Part shown: one piece after another, positions 25,081 to 32,087 of the stretch
Position numbering within the stretch: position 1 is the first letter of the stretch
Layout of the letters: each line of letters starts with the position of its first letter
Source: Myxococcus llanfairpwllgwyngyllgogerychwyrndrobwllllantysiliogogogochensis
GTDB lineage: Bacteria; Myxococcota; Myxococcia; Myxococcales; Myxococcaceae
Assembly (NCBI RefSeq): GCF_006636215.1
Contig: NZ_VIFM01000023.1
Span: 1 to 64,000 of the forward strand
Reading direction: 5' to 3'
DNA length: 64,000 nt
Translations under genes and position numbers: made by a program
The notes under the pieces: model-generated
Databases searched by the model: none
What the model was told of the DNA's origin: nothing
The model's input: only the letters and a program-made list of their open reading frames with translations

Positions 25081-25251
25081 ATGAACAAGCCCCGTAGCGT
25101 TGCCATCAAGCTGTCCGCCGACACCATGAAGTGCGTCGTCGGTGGTTCCATCTCCACCATCCCGGGTCCCGTCGTCACGCTGCCCGGCCCCATCGTCACG
25201 CTGCCCGGTCCCATCGTCATCGGGCCGGGCCGCGTCTTCCCGGTGCTGTGA
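25081..25251 (+). CDS. Candidate RiPP precursor peptide with double-glycine leader and heptad-repeat core
   Basis: A 56-residue peptide not matching any family I know. Residues 1-22 fit a C39-cleaved leader: the segment ending MKCVVGG has Gly-Gly at -1/-2, Val -4, Met -7 and Leu -12, the classical positions. The predicted core (residues 23-56) starts SISTIPGPVV and contains three seven-residue units, TIPGPVV, TLPGPIV, TLPGPIV, then a variant IGPGRVF and the tail PVL. The core has no Cys, Asp, Glu or Lys and one Arg, so thioether or thiazole chemistry is unlikely. The only Cys is in the leader. Strong SD (AAGGAG, 7 bases). Leader-binding, peptidase-transporter and HlyD genes follow within 6 kb. 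Alternative: a Pro/Gly-rich structural or signalling peptide. Confidence 0.75.
   Translation: MNKPRSVAIKLSADTMKCVVGGSISTIPGPVVTLPGPIVTLPGPIVIGPGRVFPVL
25156..25239 (+). repeat. 21-bp in-frame tandem repeats in the peptide core
   Basis: Four consecutive 21-base units at 25156, 25177, 25198 and 25219 encode TIPGPVV, TLPGPIV, TLPGPIV and IGPGRVF. Units two and three differ by one silent base (GGC/GGT), which points to recent duplication or selection for identical repeats; the fourth has diverged. Confidence 0.8.
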
Positions 25252-25299
25252 TTGCCGGGTGAAGGCTGACCGCGTGAGCCGTTGAGGCTCATGCAGGGG

Positions 25300-25330
25300 A
25301 GGCGCGGGCCACTGAACCCGGCCCGCGCCT
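25300..25330 (+). terminator. Strong hairpin after the peptide gene (partial terminator/attenuator)
   Basis: AGGCGCGGGCC pairs perfectly with GGCCCGCGCCT (11 bp, 9-base loop), followed by the pyrimidine-rich TCCTTCCTCTTCTCGCTTCT. A smaller TGAGCC/GGCTCA hairpin precedes it at 25275-25291. It lies between the peptide gene and the downstream processing genes on the same strand, so partial read-through would give much more peptide than enzyme. Confidence 0.7.
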
Positions 25331-25365
25331 TCCTTCCTCTTCTCGCTTCTGGTGTCGCCGCCCTC

Positions 25366-26187
25366 ATGACTCAGCCCTCGCGTGACGAACTGATGAACCT
25401 GCTTGGCGTGGACCTTGGCCACCTGCTGGCGCTGGAGTCGCTGACGCCCGCAATCGAGGCCGCCGTGTTCCTGTCCGGCTCCCTGGTGGAGGGCATGGGC
25501 AATGCCTTCTCCGACATCGACGTGTTCGTCGTCGGCGGAGGCGAACCGACGGGCACCAGCCTGCACAAGGCCGGGGACGCGCTCTTCTCCGTGCACATGC
25601 TCGGCAAGCGCCGCGTGGACTTCGAGTACTGGAGCGAGGCGTCGGTGGAGGTGCTCGCCGCGAAGCTCGCCGCGTTGGACCTGAAAGAAGGCGGGCGGGA
25701 CAACGTGATGATGGAGCGGCGGATGACGGAGGACGAAATCGTCTTCCTGCACCGCGTGCGCACGGGGGTGGCGCTGATGCATGACGGCCGGCTGGACAGG
25801 CTGCGCTCGCGCTTCGACTTCCGTCGCCTGTCGCGGTGGCTGCTGGAGGTGAAGATTCGCGAGGTCGACGACGCGCTCGAGGACCTCTACGGGATGATGG
25901 AGCAGCCGGACGTGGCGCTGATGCGCGCGCGGGAGTTGCTCAACTCCACCTGCGACGCCTTCTGTCACTACCGGGGCAGCACGAACATCCGGCGCAAATG
26001 GCGCACGCGCATCCTGGGTCAGCTCGTCGCGAGTGGGGACGAGGAGGCGCGCAAGTTCGAGCAGCGCTTCTGGGAACTCCAGTTCCCGGACGGCGCGCGG
26101 CTGCGTCAGCGTCCGGAGGATTTGAAGGCCTATCTGGAGACGTGCATCCGGCTTTGCAACCAGCTCACGGATGTCATCGAGGAATGA
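25366..26187 (+). CDS. Minimal nucleotidyltransferase-fold protein
   Basis: A 273-residue protein of the DNA polymerase beta-like nucleotidyltransferase superfamily. The active-site signature is VFLSGSLVEGMGNAFSDIDV: Gly-Ser followed by Asp-x-Asp, with a third carboxylate likely in RRVDFEYWSE. The rest is helical (LSRWLLEVKIREVDDALEDL; LNSTCDAFCHYRGSTN; YLETCIRLCNQLTDVIEE). Relatives transfer NMP groups to small molecules (aminoglycosides), proteins or RNA. No clear SD precedes the ATG at 25366. It follows the post-peptide hairpin and is followed immediately by the PqqD-like gene (stop and SD overlap), so it belongs to the peptide operon. It may activate or add a nucleotide to a metabolite or to the peptide (inference). 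Confidence 0.8.
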   Translation: MTQPSRDELMNLLGVDLGHLLALESLTPAIEAAVFLSGSLVEGMGNAFSDIDVFVVGGGEPTGTSLHKAGDALFSVHMLGKRRVDFEYWSEASVEVLAAKLAALDLKEGGRDNVMMERRMTEDEIVFLHRVRTGVALMHDGRLDRLRSRFDFRRLSRWLLEVKIREVDDALEDLYGMMEQPDVALMRARELLNSTCDAFCHYRGSTNIRRKWRTRILGQLVASGDEEARKFEQRFWELQFPDGARLRQRPEDLKAYLETCIRLCNQLTDVIEE

Positions 26188-26192
26188 GCGCC

Positions 26193-26510
26193 ATGGATTT
26201 GGACACGCTCGTTCCCGTCACACACCTGCGTGTGCGGCGCCGTCGAGCCGAGGGGCAGGTGCACCTCATCCTCGACAACTACTACTTCGATTTGGACGAA
26301 GGCACCGACGCCGTCTGGCGCGCCTGCGACGGCGTGAGGACGGTGGCCCAGGTGGCGGAGGTGCTGCACAGCGAGCGGGGCTGGGCGCTGGAGCTGGCCC
26401 GGTCCATCACCCGCGACACGCTGAGTGCCTTCGCCGAGCAGGAACTCGTCTCGCTCGTCGCCCACCCTTCCACAAGCAACCCATCCGCAGGCGGTGAAAC
26501 CCATGAGTGA
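26193..26510 (+). CDS. PqqD-like leader-recognition protein (RRE)
   Basis: A 105-residue PqqD-family winged-helix protein. Family pattern: two beta strands (VTHLRVRRRRAEGQVHLIL; DNYYFDLDEGTDAVWRACDG) then helices (TVAQVAEVLHSERGWALELA; TRDTLSAFAEQELVSLV). PqqD-type RiPP recognition elements bind leader peptides and present the core to modifying enzymes. GAGGA lies 9 bases before the ATG at 26193; an ATG at 26184 overlapping the previous stop (ATGA) would add three residues but has no room for the SD. It overlaps the next gene by 8 bases. Very probably co-translated with the oxidase-like gene that follows. Confidence 0.85.
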   Translation: MDLDTLVPVTHLRVRRRRAEGQVHLILDNYYFDLDEGTDAVWRACDGVRTVAQVAEVLHSERGWALELARSITRDTLSAFAEQELVSLVAHPSTSNPSAGGETHE

Positions 26511-27564
26511 CAACAACGGCCACCTTCCCATCATCGGACGTGCCTGGCATCCCTCCACCCGTGAGCCGGGGCCGCTCTTGCCGGCGACTCGCCTTGCCCT
26601 GGCGAACTGGGTGCGCCCGGAGGGACTGGCGCGACGTGAGCTGGTGCTCGGCGCGGCGGAGGGCGAGCCCTGGGAGGTGATGACCATCGACAGCGAGAGC
26701 GCCGACCAGGCGTGGCGCGTGATTCAGTTGTTGGATGGCAAGCGGACCCTGGCGGACATCGCGAAGGAGACGCGGCTGGGGCTGGAGCTGGTGTCGTCGG
26801 TGGCGCAGGACCTGTATCACCGCGCGGTGCTGGTGCAGACGAGCGGGCTGGAGGTGGATGCGCTGACGTACTACGAGCACCTGCGCTCGCTGGCGGGCAT
26901 CGCGCAGCAGCGCTGGGGTCCGTCGTCGATGCTGCGTCGGTTCTGGACGGGGCCGGTGTCGCGGCGTCTGGCGGTGGGCTACCTGCTGGAGAACTACCAC
27001 TTCGCGGCGGCGGCCTCGTCGCATCAGAGCGCGGCGGTGGCGTCGCAGCCGACGGAGCGGCTGAAGACCATCCTGAGCGAGCACCTGTCGTTCGAGTACT
27101 GGCACCACGCGTGGTTGAAGCGCGGGTTGCTCGCGGCGGGGTTGACGGAGGCGGACCTGGAGCGCGCGTCGCCGCTCATCGCGATGCAGGCGCTCATCAA
27201 CCACCTGCGCTGGCTGGGGATGGCGGACCCGCTGTCGTATTCGGCCTGCATCGGCGTGGGAGAGGGAGACCCGACGGCGCTGGCCACGGTGGGGAAGTTC
27301 TGGGAGCGCTTCACGGAGCACGCGGTGTTGCCGGTGGAGGCGTTCGGGCCGTTCAGGGACCACGACGTGGGGGATTGCAGCGACGACCATGACCAGTTCG
27401 GTCGCGAGCCCTTCGCGGACGCGGGCCCTCTCACCGCGGCGGACCAGGCGCGCATCCGGCGACGGCTCATCACCTTCTGCCGGCTGACGATGGCCTATCA
27501 CCGCGAGCTGCTCGACTTCTACGGCCCGGAGGAAGGGCCGACGGTCTTCACCGTGGAGGACTGA
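26503..27564 (+). CDS. PqqD-like domain fused to heme-oxygenase-fold (PqqC/TenA-like) enzyme
   Basis: A 353-residue two-domain protein. Residues ~40-110 repeat the PqqD pattern (WEVMTIDSESADQAWRVIQL; KRTLADIAKETRLGLELVSS). Residues ~120-345 are an all-helical heme-oxygenase-like domain with metal-ligand-type motifs: LENYHFAAAASSHQSAAV, LSEHLSFEYWHHAWLKRGL and, near the end, FRDHDVGDCSDDHDQFG. Members of this superfamily include PqqC and di-iron oxygenases that hydroxylate or cleave substrates. A built-in leader-binding domain implies the peptide itself is the substrate. The ATG at 26503 overlaps the preceding gene by 8 bases. The chemistry (e.g. hydroxylation of Pro/Val/Ile, or C-C cleavage) cannot be read from sequence. 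Confidence 0.75.
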   Translation: MSDNNGHLPIIGRAWHPSTREPGPLLPATRLALANWVRPEGLARRELVLGAAEGEPWEVMTIDSESADQAWRVIQLLDGKRTLADIAKETRLGLELVSSVAQDLYHRAVLVQTSGLEVDALTYYEHLRSLAGIAQQRWGPSSMLRRFWTGPVSRRLAVGYLLENYHFAAAASSHQSAAVASQPTERLKTILSEHLSFEYWHHAWLKRGLLAAGLTEADLERASPLIAMQALINHLRWLGMADPLSYSACIGVGEGDPTALATVGKFWERFTEHAVLPVEAFGPFRDHDVGDCSDDHDQFGREPFADAGPLTAADQARIRRRLITFCRLTMAYHRELLDFYGPEEGPTVFTVED

Positions 27565-27575
27565 GTCCACCCGAG

Positions 27576-30500
27576 ATGAGTGTGCTCGCGGACTCCGTTG
27601 AGGTCTCCCCGCTGGACGCGCGCCGCGTGTCCGGCGTGCTGCGCATTCTGCCGGAGGAGGTGCGTCGACACCTGGTGAAGACGGGACGCGTGCGTGAGTA
27701 CGTGTCGCAGGAACTCGTCGCGAATCGGGGTCAGCCTTGCGACACGGTGCGCCTCGTCCTTGAGGGCATGTTGGTGATGGGGCACCTGGGTGCCAATCAC
27801 GGGGCCTTCCTCCGGGTGACGCATGTGGCGGCGGGCGAGCTGTATGGCGCGCACGCGCGTGAAGACGGAGCGACGCACGGCTTCGACGTCGTGACGGGTG
27901 GAGGGACGCGCGTGCTGGAGGTGTCCGGCGCGGACTTCCGGGAGGCGTTGGCGCTGGACGAGACGGGTGGGCTGACGGCGCTGCTGTGTCCCGCGTTGCG
28001 CCGGGCGCTGCTCGACTTGTTCGGGGACGATGTGGAGCCGGAGGGGGTGTTGCGGCTCGCGGCGTGCTTTCGGGAGGGCACGGTGCCGGAGGGCACGGTG
28101 TTGATGCCGGCGGGAGCGACGGCGGCGGAGTGGTGGGTGTTGAGGCAGGGCTCGGTGCGCTATGGCGAGCGGGCGCTGGGGCCGGGCGAGGACTTCGCGT
28201 TGGATGCGCTGCTGCTGGACGCACCCGTCTTCGCGGCGGCGACAGCGCTGGAGACCAGCACCCTGCTGTCCGCTCCGAGAGGCGCCGCGGCGGAGGTGTT
28301 GCTGCGCTTCCCAGGCGTGCGACGCGCGCTGGGTCGACGTGTGGCGAGGAGCAGCGCGCAGTTCAATCGCTGGCCGCACGTGGTCCTCACGGACGTGAAT
28401 GCTCCACCCGAGGCACCTCCCGAAGAGGAGTCCTCGATGGAGCTGCCGGAGCGCCCCACGGCCGCGTCGCCATGGAAGCCGGTCCCGTTCTATCGGCAGC
28501 AGGAGCACATGGACTGTGGTGCCGCGTGCCTGCGGATGGTGGCGCGGTACTACGGGCACGAGTTGGATTACCCGTCGCTGATGAAGCTCGCGGGTGTGAG
28601 CCGGTATGGCACCAGCCTGTTGGACTTGTCGCGCACGGGTGAGCAGCTCGGGTTCATCACCACGGGCATCCAGGCGGACTGGGAGCTGTTGCGCTCGGTG
28701 GACCTACCGGCCATCGCGCACCTCCAGGACCGGCACCACTTCGTCGTGGTGTGGCGAGTCAATCGCAAGGGTGTCGTCGTCGGAGACCCGTCGTTCTCCA
28801 CGCGCTTCATTCCGAGGGAGGAGTTCCTGCGCTCCTGGCGTGGGGTGCTGTTGTTGCTAAAGCCGTCGGACCGGATGGCGACGGCGGTGGCGGCGCTTCC
28901 GCCGAAGCAGCAGGAGAAGTCCGCCCTGGCGCGCTTCTCCGTGTTGCTGCGTCCGTACCGAGGGGTCATCGCGGAGCTGGTGGGTCTGTCGTTGTTGTTG
29001 CAGGTGCTGGCGCTGGCGTTTCCGCTGGGAAGTCAGGTGGTCATCGACCGGGTGTTGATGCGGGCGGATGCGCAGCTGCTCGATGTGTTGTTGGCGGGGT
29101 TGGTGGGCACGGCGCTGTTGTCGGGAGTGCTGGCCTTCGCGCGGAGCTATCTGGTGCTGGAGGTGTCCACGCGAATCGAACGCGACGTGGTGGAGACGCT
29201 CTATCGACGGGTGCTGGATGGGGCGTCGGGGTTGTTCCAGCGCTTCACGACGAGCGACATCCTGAACCGGTTCATGGAGGTGGGGCTGATTCGAGGCTTC
29301 ATCGTGGACAACGCCATCGCCATCACCATCGATGTGGCGCTGGTGTTGAGTACGGCGGGGGTGTTGATGATGTACTCGCCCACGCTGGCGGTGCTCGCGC
29401 TGGGGTTGATGCCGCTGCACCTCTTGGTGTCGGCCGTGGTGGGCCGCTGGGTGCGGAACCACACGGTGGCGTACCTGTCACAGCATGACCTGTACCAGAC
29501 GCACCTGATGGACTCGTTCAAGGGCTTCGAGTCGCTCAAGGCGCATGCGCTGGAGTTGCCGTTCCTGCGCACGATGCAGCGCTTGCTGGCGCCGTCGCTG
29601 CAGCATGGCTTCAAGGCCTCGATGCACGGGGCGATTGGCGCGAGTGTGTCGCAGACGTTGGACCTGGTGGGCAGTGCGTTGGTGTTGTGGGTGGGCTCGC
29701 GCGCGGTGTTGCGGGGGGAGCTGACGGTGGGAGCGCTCATCGCGGCGACCTTGTTCGCAAGGCAGATGAGTGGGCCGGTGGTGCGACTGGCGACGCAGTG
29801 GCGGGACTACCAGCGGGTGCAGGCGCATCTGGAGCGAGTGGGTGCGGTGCAGGACGTGGCGGGGGAGGGGGACAAGCGTGCGTCGGCGGTGCTGGAGCTG
29901 CCGCAGGTGAAGGGGCACGTCCGCTTCCGGGGGGTGAGCTTCCGCTATGGGCTTGGCCGCGAGTCCAACACGTTGGAGCGGCTGGACCTGGAGTTCGCGC
30001 CTGGGGAGGTGGTGGCGCTGGTGGGGCCGTCGGGGTGTGGAAAGAGCACGCTGGTGCGGCTGCTGCTGAGGTTGCATGACCCGAGCGAGGGGACGGTCTC
30101 GATTGATGGGTACAACCTGCGGGACGTGACGCCGGAGTCGGTGCGCGGGCAGATAGGGATGGTGACGCAGGAGACGCAGCTGTTCTCCGGGACGGTGTTC
30201 GACAACATCGCCTGTGGGCGTCCGGTGACGGAGGAAGCGGTGGTGCGGGCGGCGAGGCTCGCGGGGGCGTATGACTTCGTCACGGAGCTGCCGTATGGGT
30301 TCCAGACGCTGGTGGGGGAGCGTGGGTTGACGTTGTCGGGGGGACAGCGTCAGCGGGTCATCATCGCTCGAGCGTTGGTGACGGACCCACGCATCCTCAT
30401 CTTCGACGAGGCGACGGCGGCGCTGGACCCGCTGGCGGAGCAGGCGATTCATGACCGACTGCGCGACATCGTCCGGGGGCGCACCACGCTCATCATCAGC

Positions 30501-30680
30501 CACCGGCTCCAGACGTTGCAGCACGCGGACCGAATCGTGGTGATGAACGAGGGACATATCTCCCAGATGGGGACGCACGAGTCGCTCATGTCCGCGCAGG
30601 GCAAGTTGTACAGCGCGCTCGCGCAGGCGACACCGAACTGGAAGCGCCATGGCGCGGAGGGTGCTCATGGCGGTGACTGA
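27576..30680 (+). CDS. Peptidase-containing ABC transporter with N-terminal cyclic-nucleotide-binding-fold domains
   Basis: A 1034-residue bacteriocin-type exporter. Residues ~1-135 and ~145-260 look like two cNMP-binding-fold domains (LVLEGMLVMGHLGANHGAFL; WWVLRQGSVRYGERALGPGE). Residues ~295-435 are a C39 peptidase: Cys314 in EHMDCGAACL, His388 in RHHFVVVW and Asp404 in VVVGDPSF form the triad. The membrane domain spans ~445-760, and the ATPase ~785-1015 has GPSGCGKST, LSGGQRQR, ILIFDEATAALD and IISHRL. It should cut leaders after Gly-Gly and export the core. ATG 11 bases after the previous stop. Its 3' end runs into a repeat that surrounds the start of the HlyD gene. Confidence 0.93.
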   Translation: MSVLADSVEVSPLDARRVSGVLRILPEEVRRHLVKTGRVREYVSQELVANRGQPCDTVRLVLEGMLVMGHLGANHGAFLRVTHVAAGELYGAHAREDGATHGFDVVTGGGTRVLEVSGADFREALALDETGGLTALLCPALRRALLDLFGDDVEPEGVLRLAACFREGTVPEGTVLMPAGATAAEWWVLRQGSVRYGERALGPGEDFALDALLLDAPVFAAATALETSTLLSAPRGAAAEVLLRFPGVRRALGRRVARSSAQFNRWPHVVLTDVNAPPEAPPEEESSMELPERPTAASPWKPVPFYRQQEHMDCGAACLRMVARYYGHELDYPSLMKLAGVSRYGTSLLDLSRTGEQLGFITTGIQADWELLRSVDLPAIAHLQDRHHFVVVWRVNRKGVVVGDPSFSTRFIPREEFLRSWRGVLLLLKPSDRMATAVAALPPKQQEKSALARFSVLLRPYRGVIAELVGLSLLLQVLALAFPLGSQVVIDRVLMRADAQLLDVLLAGLVGTALLSGVLAFARSYLVLEVSTRIERDVVETLYRRVLDGASGLFQRFTTSDILNRFMEVGLIRGFIVDNAIAITIDVALVLSTAGVLMMYSPTLAVLALGLMPLHLLVSAVVGRWVRNHTVAYLSQHDLYQTHLMDSFKGFESLKAHALELPFLRTMQRLLAPSLQHGFKASMHGAIGASVSQTLDLVGSALVLWVGSRAVLRGELTVGALIAATLFARQMSGPVVRLATQWRDYQRVQAHLERVGAVQDVAGEGDKRASAVLELPQVKGHVRFRGVSFRYGLGRESNTLERLDLEFAPGEVVALVGPSGCGKSTLVRLLLRLHDPSEGTVSIDGYNLRDVTPESVRGQIGMVTQETQLFSGTVFDNIACGRPVTEEAVVRAARLAGAYDFVTELPYGFQTLVGERGLTLSGGQRQRVIIARALVTDPRILIFDEATAALDPLAEQAIHDRLRDIVRGRTTLIISHRLQTLQHADRIVVMNEGHISQMGTHESLMSAQGKLYSALAQATPNWKRHGAEGAHGGD

Positions 30681-30853
30681 GAATGGGGCGGGGACGCGCC
30701 ATGGAGCGGAGATGCTCATGGTGCTGACTGAGGACGCAGTGCGGGGAAGCGCCATGGAGCGGAGGGTGCTCATGGTGCTGACTGAGAACGTGGCGGTTAA
30801 GCGGCGCGGGGAAGCTCCATGGCGCGGAGGATGCTCATGGCGGTGATTGAGGA
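30642..30853 (+). repeat. Four imperfect copies of a translation-start module before the HlyD gene
   Basis: Units begin at ~30642, 30695, 30746 and 30812 (spacing of the internal CCATGG: 52, 53, 65 bases). Each contains GCSCCATGG, a GCGGAG(G) Shine-Dalgarno-like run, CTCATGG and (in three copies) GTGCTGACTGAG or GCGGTGACTGAG. The last copy carries the actual start of the HlyD gene (ATG 30837); the first overlaps the transporter stop. Copies 1-3 are mutually in frame and open, and could encode a ~60-residue peptide ending at 30846. Confidence 0.75.
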
Positions 30854-32081
30854 CACCTATCGGGAGTTGCTGCCGGTCCTCGACTTTCCTCGGACGCGCC
30901 GCGTGCTGCGTGGGCTGTATGCGGTATGCGCGGGGCTGGCGCTGCTGGGTTTCGGTGCGCTGTTCTTCGTCGAGATGGATGTGGTGGTCCGGGGCCAGGC
31001 CGTGGTGGCGCCCGTGGGGGAGACGGCGCGAGTGCAGGCGCCGCGCTCCGGTGTGGTGTTGGACATCGCGGTGCGCGAGGGACAGCAGGTGGATCAGGGC
31101 GCTGTCCTGTTGCGCCTGGATGACGCGCAGGTGCGCTCGCGGGTGAGGTTGCTGGAGCAGCAGGTGGTGGAAGCGCGCTCGCGGGTGGTGATGTTGGAGG
31201 CGCTGGTGGCGTCGCGGACGGAGTCGTTCGGGATGCAGGTTCGCGTGCGCAAGGCGACGGCGTTGGAGACAGCGGCTCGGCTGGAAGCAGCGCGAGCACT
31301 CATCCACGCGAAGGAGCGTGAGGCGGAGGCGCGCTCAAGGGATGCTCGGAACGCTGAACACCTGCGGGAGAAGGAGTTCGTCGCCTTGGTGGAAGCGGAG
31401 AATGCGTCCGTGCAAGCGGAGGTGGCGCGCTCGCAGGTGGTGGCGGCGCAGGCCTCCGTGCGCGAGCTGGAAGCGAGCCTGGGGCGATTGGAGTTGGAGC
31501 AGCGTGGGCTGGAGGGTGACTCCCGCGTGGCCTCGCTCTCGGATGGAGCTGCCTTGTCGGCGGCGAAGGTGGAGTTGGAGCGCTACACGGGGGAACTGGA
31601 GGAAACGCGATTGGAGGCCGCGCGACTGGAGGTGGTGGCGCCGCGAGCGGGCACGGTGCAGGGGTTGACGGTGTTCGACCGAGGGGACGTGGTGCAGGCG
31701 GGGACTGTGCTCGCGCTGGTGGTGCCATCGGAGGATGGGCTCGTGCTGCGCACGGTGGTGGCGTCGGAGGGCATCGCCTTCCTTCGAGACGGGCAGTCGG
31801 TGCGCATCAAGCTGGACGCGTATCCCTTCCAGGACTTCGGCGTGCTGTTGGGTGAGTTGTCGCGAATCGCGGGGGACACGACACGGCGGCAGGAGGACAC
31901 GCTGGGAGCCTCGCCCTATCGCGTCGACGTGAAAGTCCCCGGTGAGCCTCGCTCCACGGCGGGAGTGTCGGTGCGGCTGCGTCCAGGAATGACGGGCACC
32001 GCCGAGTTCGTGGTGCGACGCGAGCGGCTCATCTCCGCGCTGATGCGTCCGCTGCGCGGCGTGGACAGCCTGGGGCACTGA
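30837..32081 (+). CDS. HlyD-family membrane fusion/adaptor protein
   Basis: A 414-residue periplasmic adaptor for the upstream peptidase-transporter. A cytoplasmic N terminus leads to one transmembrane helix (residues ~27-47, GLYAVCAGLALLGFGALFFV). The lipoyl/barrel-sandwich half-motif is VQAPRSGVVLDIAVREGQQV; a long coiled coil follows (LLEQQVVEARSRVVMLEALV; AARLEAARALIHAKEREAEA; ELEASLGRLELEQRGLEG), then the returning half-motif VVAPRAGTVQGLTVFDRGDV and beta-barrel. GGAGG lies 6 bases before the ATG at 30837; upstream ATGs at 30819 and 30831 are in frame but less well placed. The start region is the fourth copy of the repeat described above. It ends six bases before a convergent lipoprotein gene. 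Confidence 0.9.
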   Translation: MAVIEDTYRELLPVLDFPRTRRVLRGLYAVCAGLALLGFGALFFVEMDVVVRGQAVVAPVGETARVQAPRSGVVLDIAVREGQQVDQGAVLLRLDDAQVRSRVRLLEQQVVEARSRVVMLEALVASRTESFGMQVRVRKATALETAARLEAARALIHAKEREAEARSRDARNAEHLREKEFVALVEAENASVQAEVARSQVVAAQASVRELEASLGRLELEQRGLEGDSRVASLSDGAALSAAKVELERYTGELEETRLEAARLEVVAPRAGTVQGLTVFDRGDVVQAGTVLALVVPSEDGLVLRTVVASEGIAFLRDGQSVRIKLDAYPFQDFGVLLGELSRIAGDTTRRQEDTLGASPYRVDVKVPGEPRSTAGVSVRLRPGMTGTAEFVVRRERLISALMRPLRGVDSLGH

Positions 32082-32087
32082 GAGTCG

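Noticed and set aside
25002-25367. Minus-strand open frame antisense to the repeat peptide, with repeats such as GPGSVTMGPGSV.
   Set aside because: Repeats are the reverse of the 21-bp units; no SD or leader pattern on that strand, and the plus-strand peptide has a strong SD.
18182-27564. Assignment as a daptide or lanthipeptide cluster.
   Set aside because: No LanM/LanB-C cyclase, no methyltransferase, core without Cys and not ending in Thr.
30649-30846. 65-codon open frame made of the start-region repeats, possibly a second precursor peptide.
   Set aside because: It overlaps the transporter stop region and has no leader motif; more simply explained by duplicated start sites. Kept as a repeat only.
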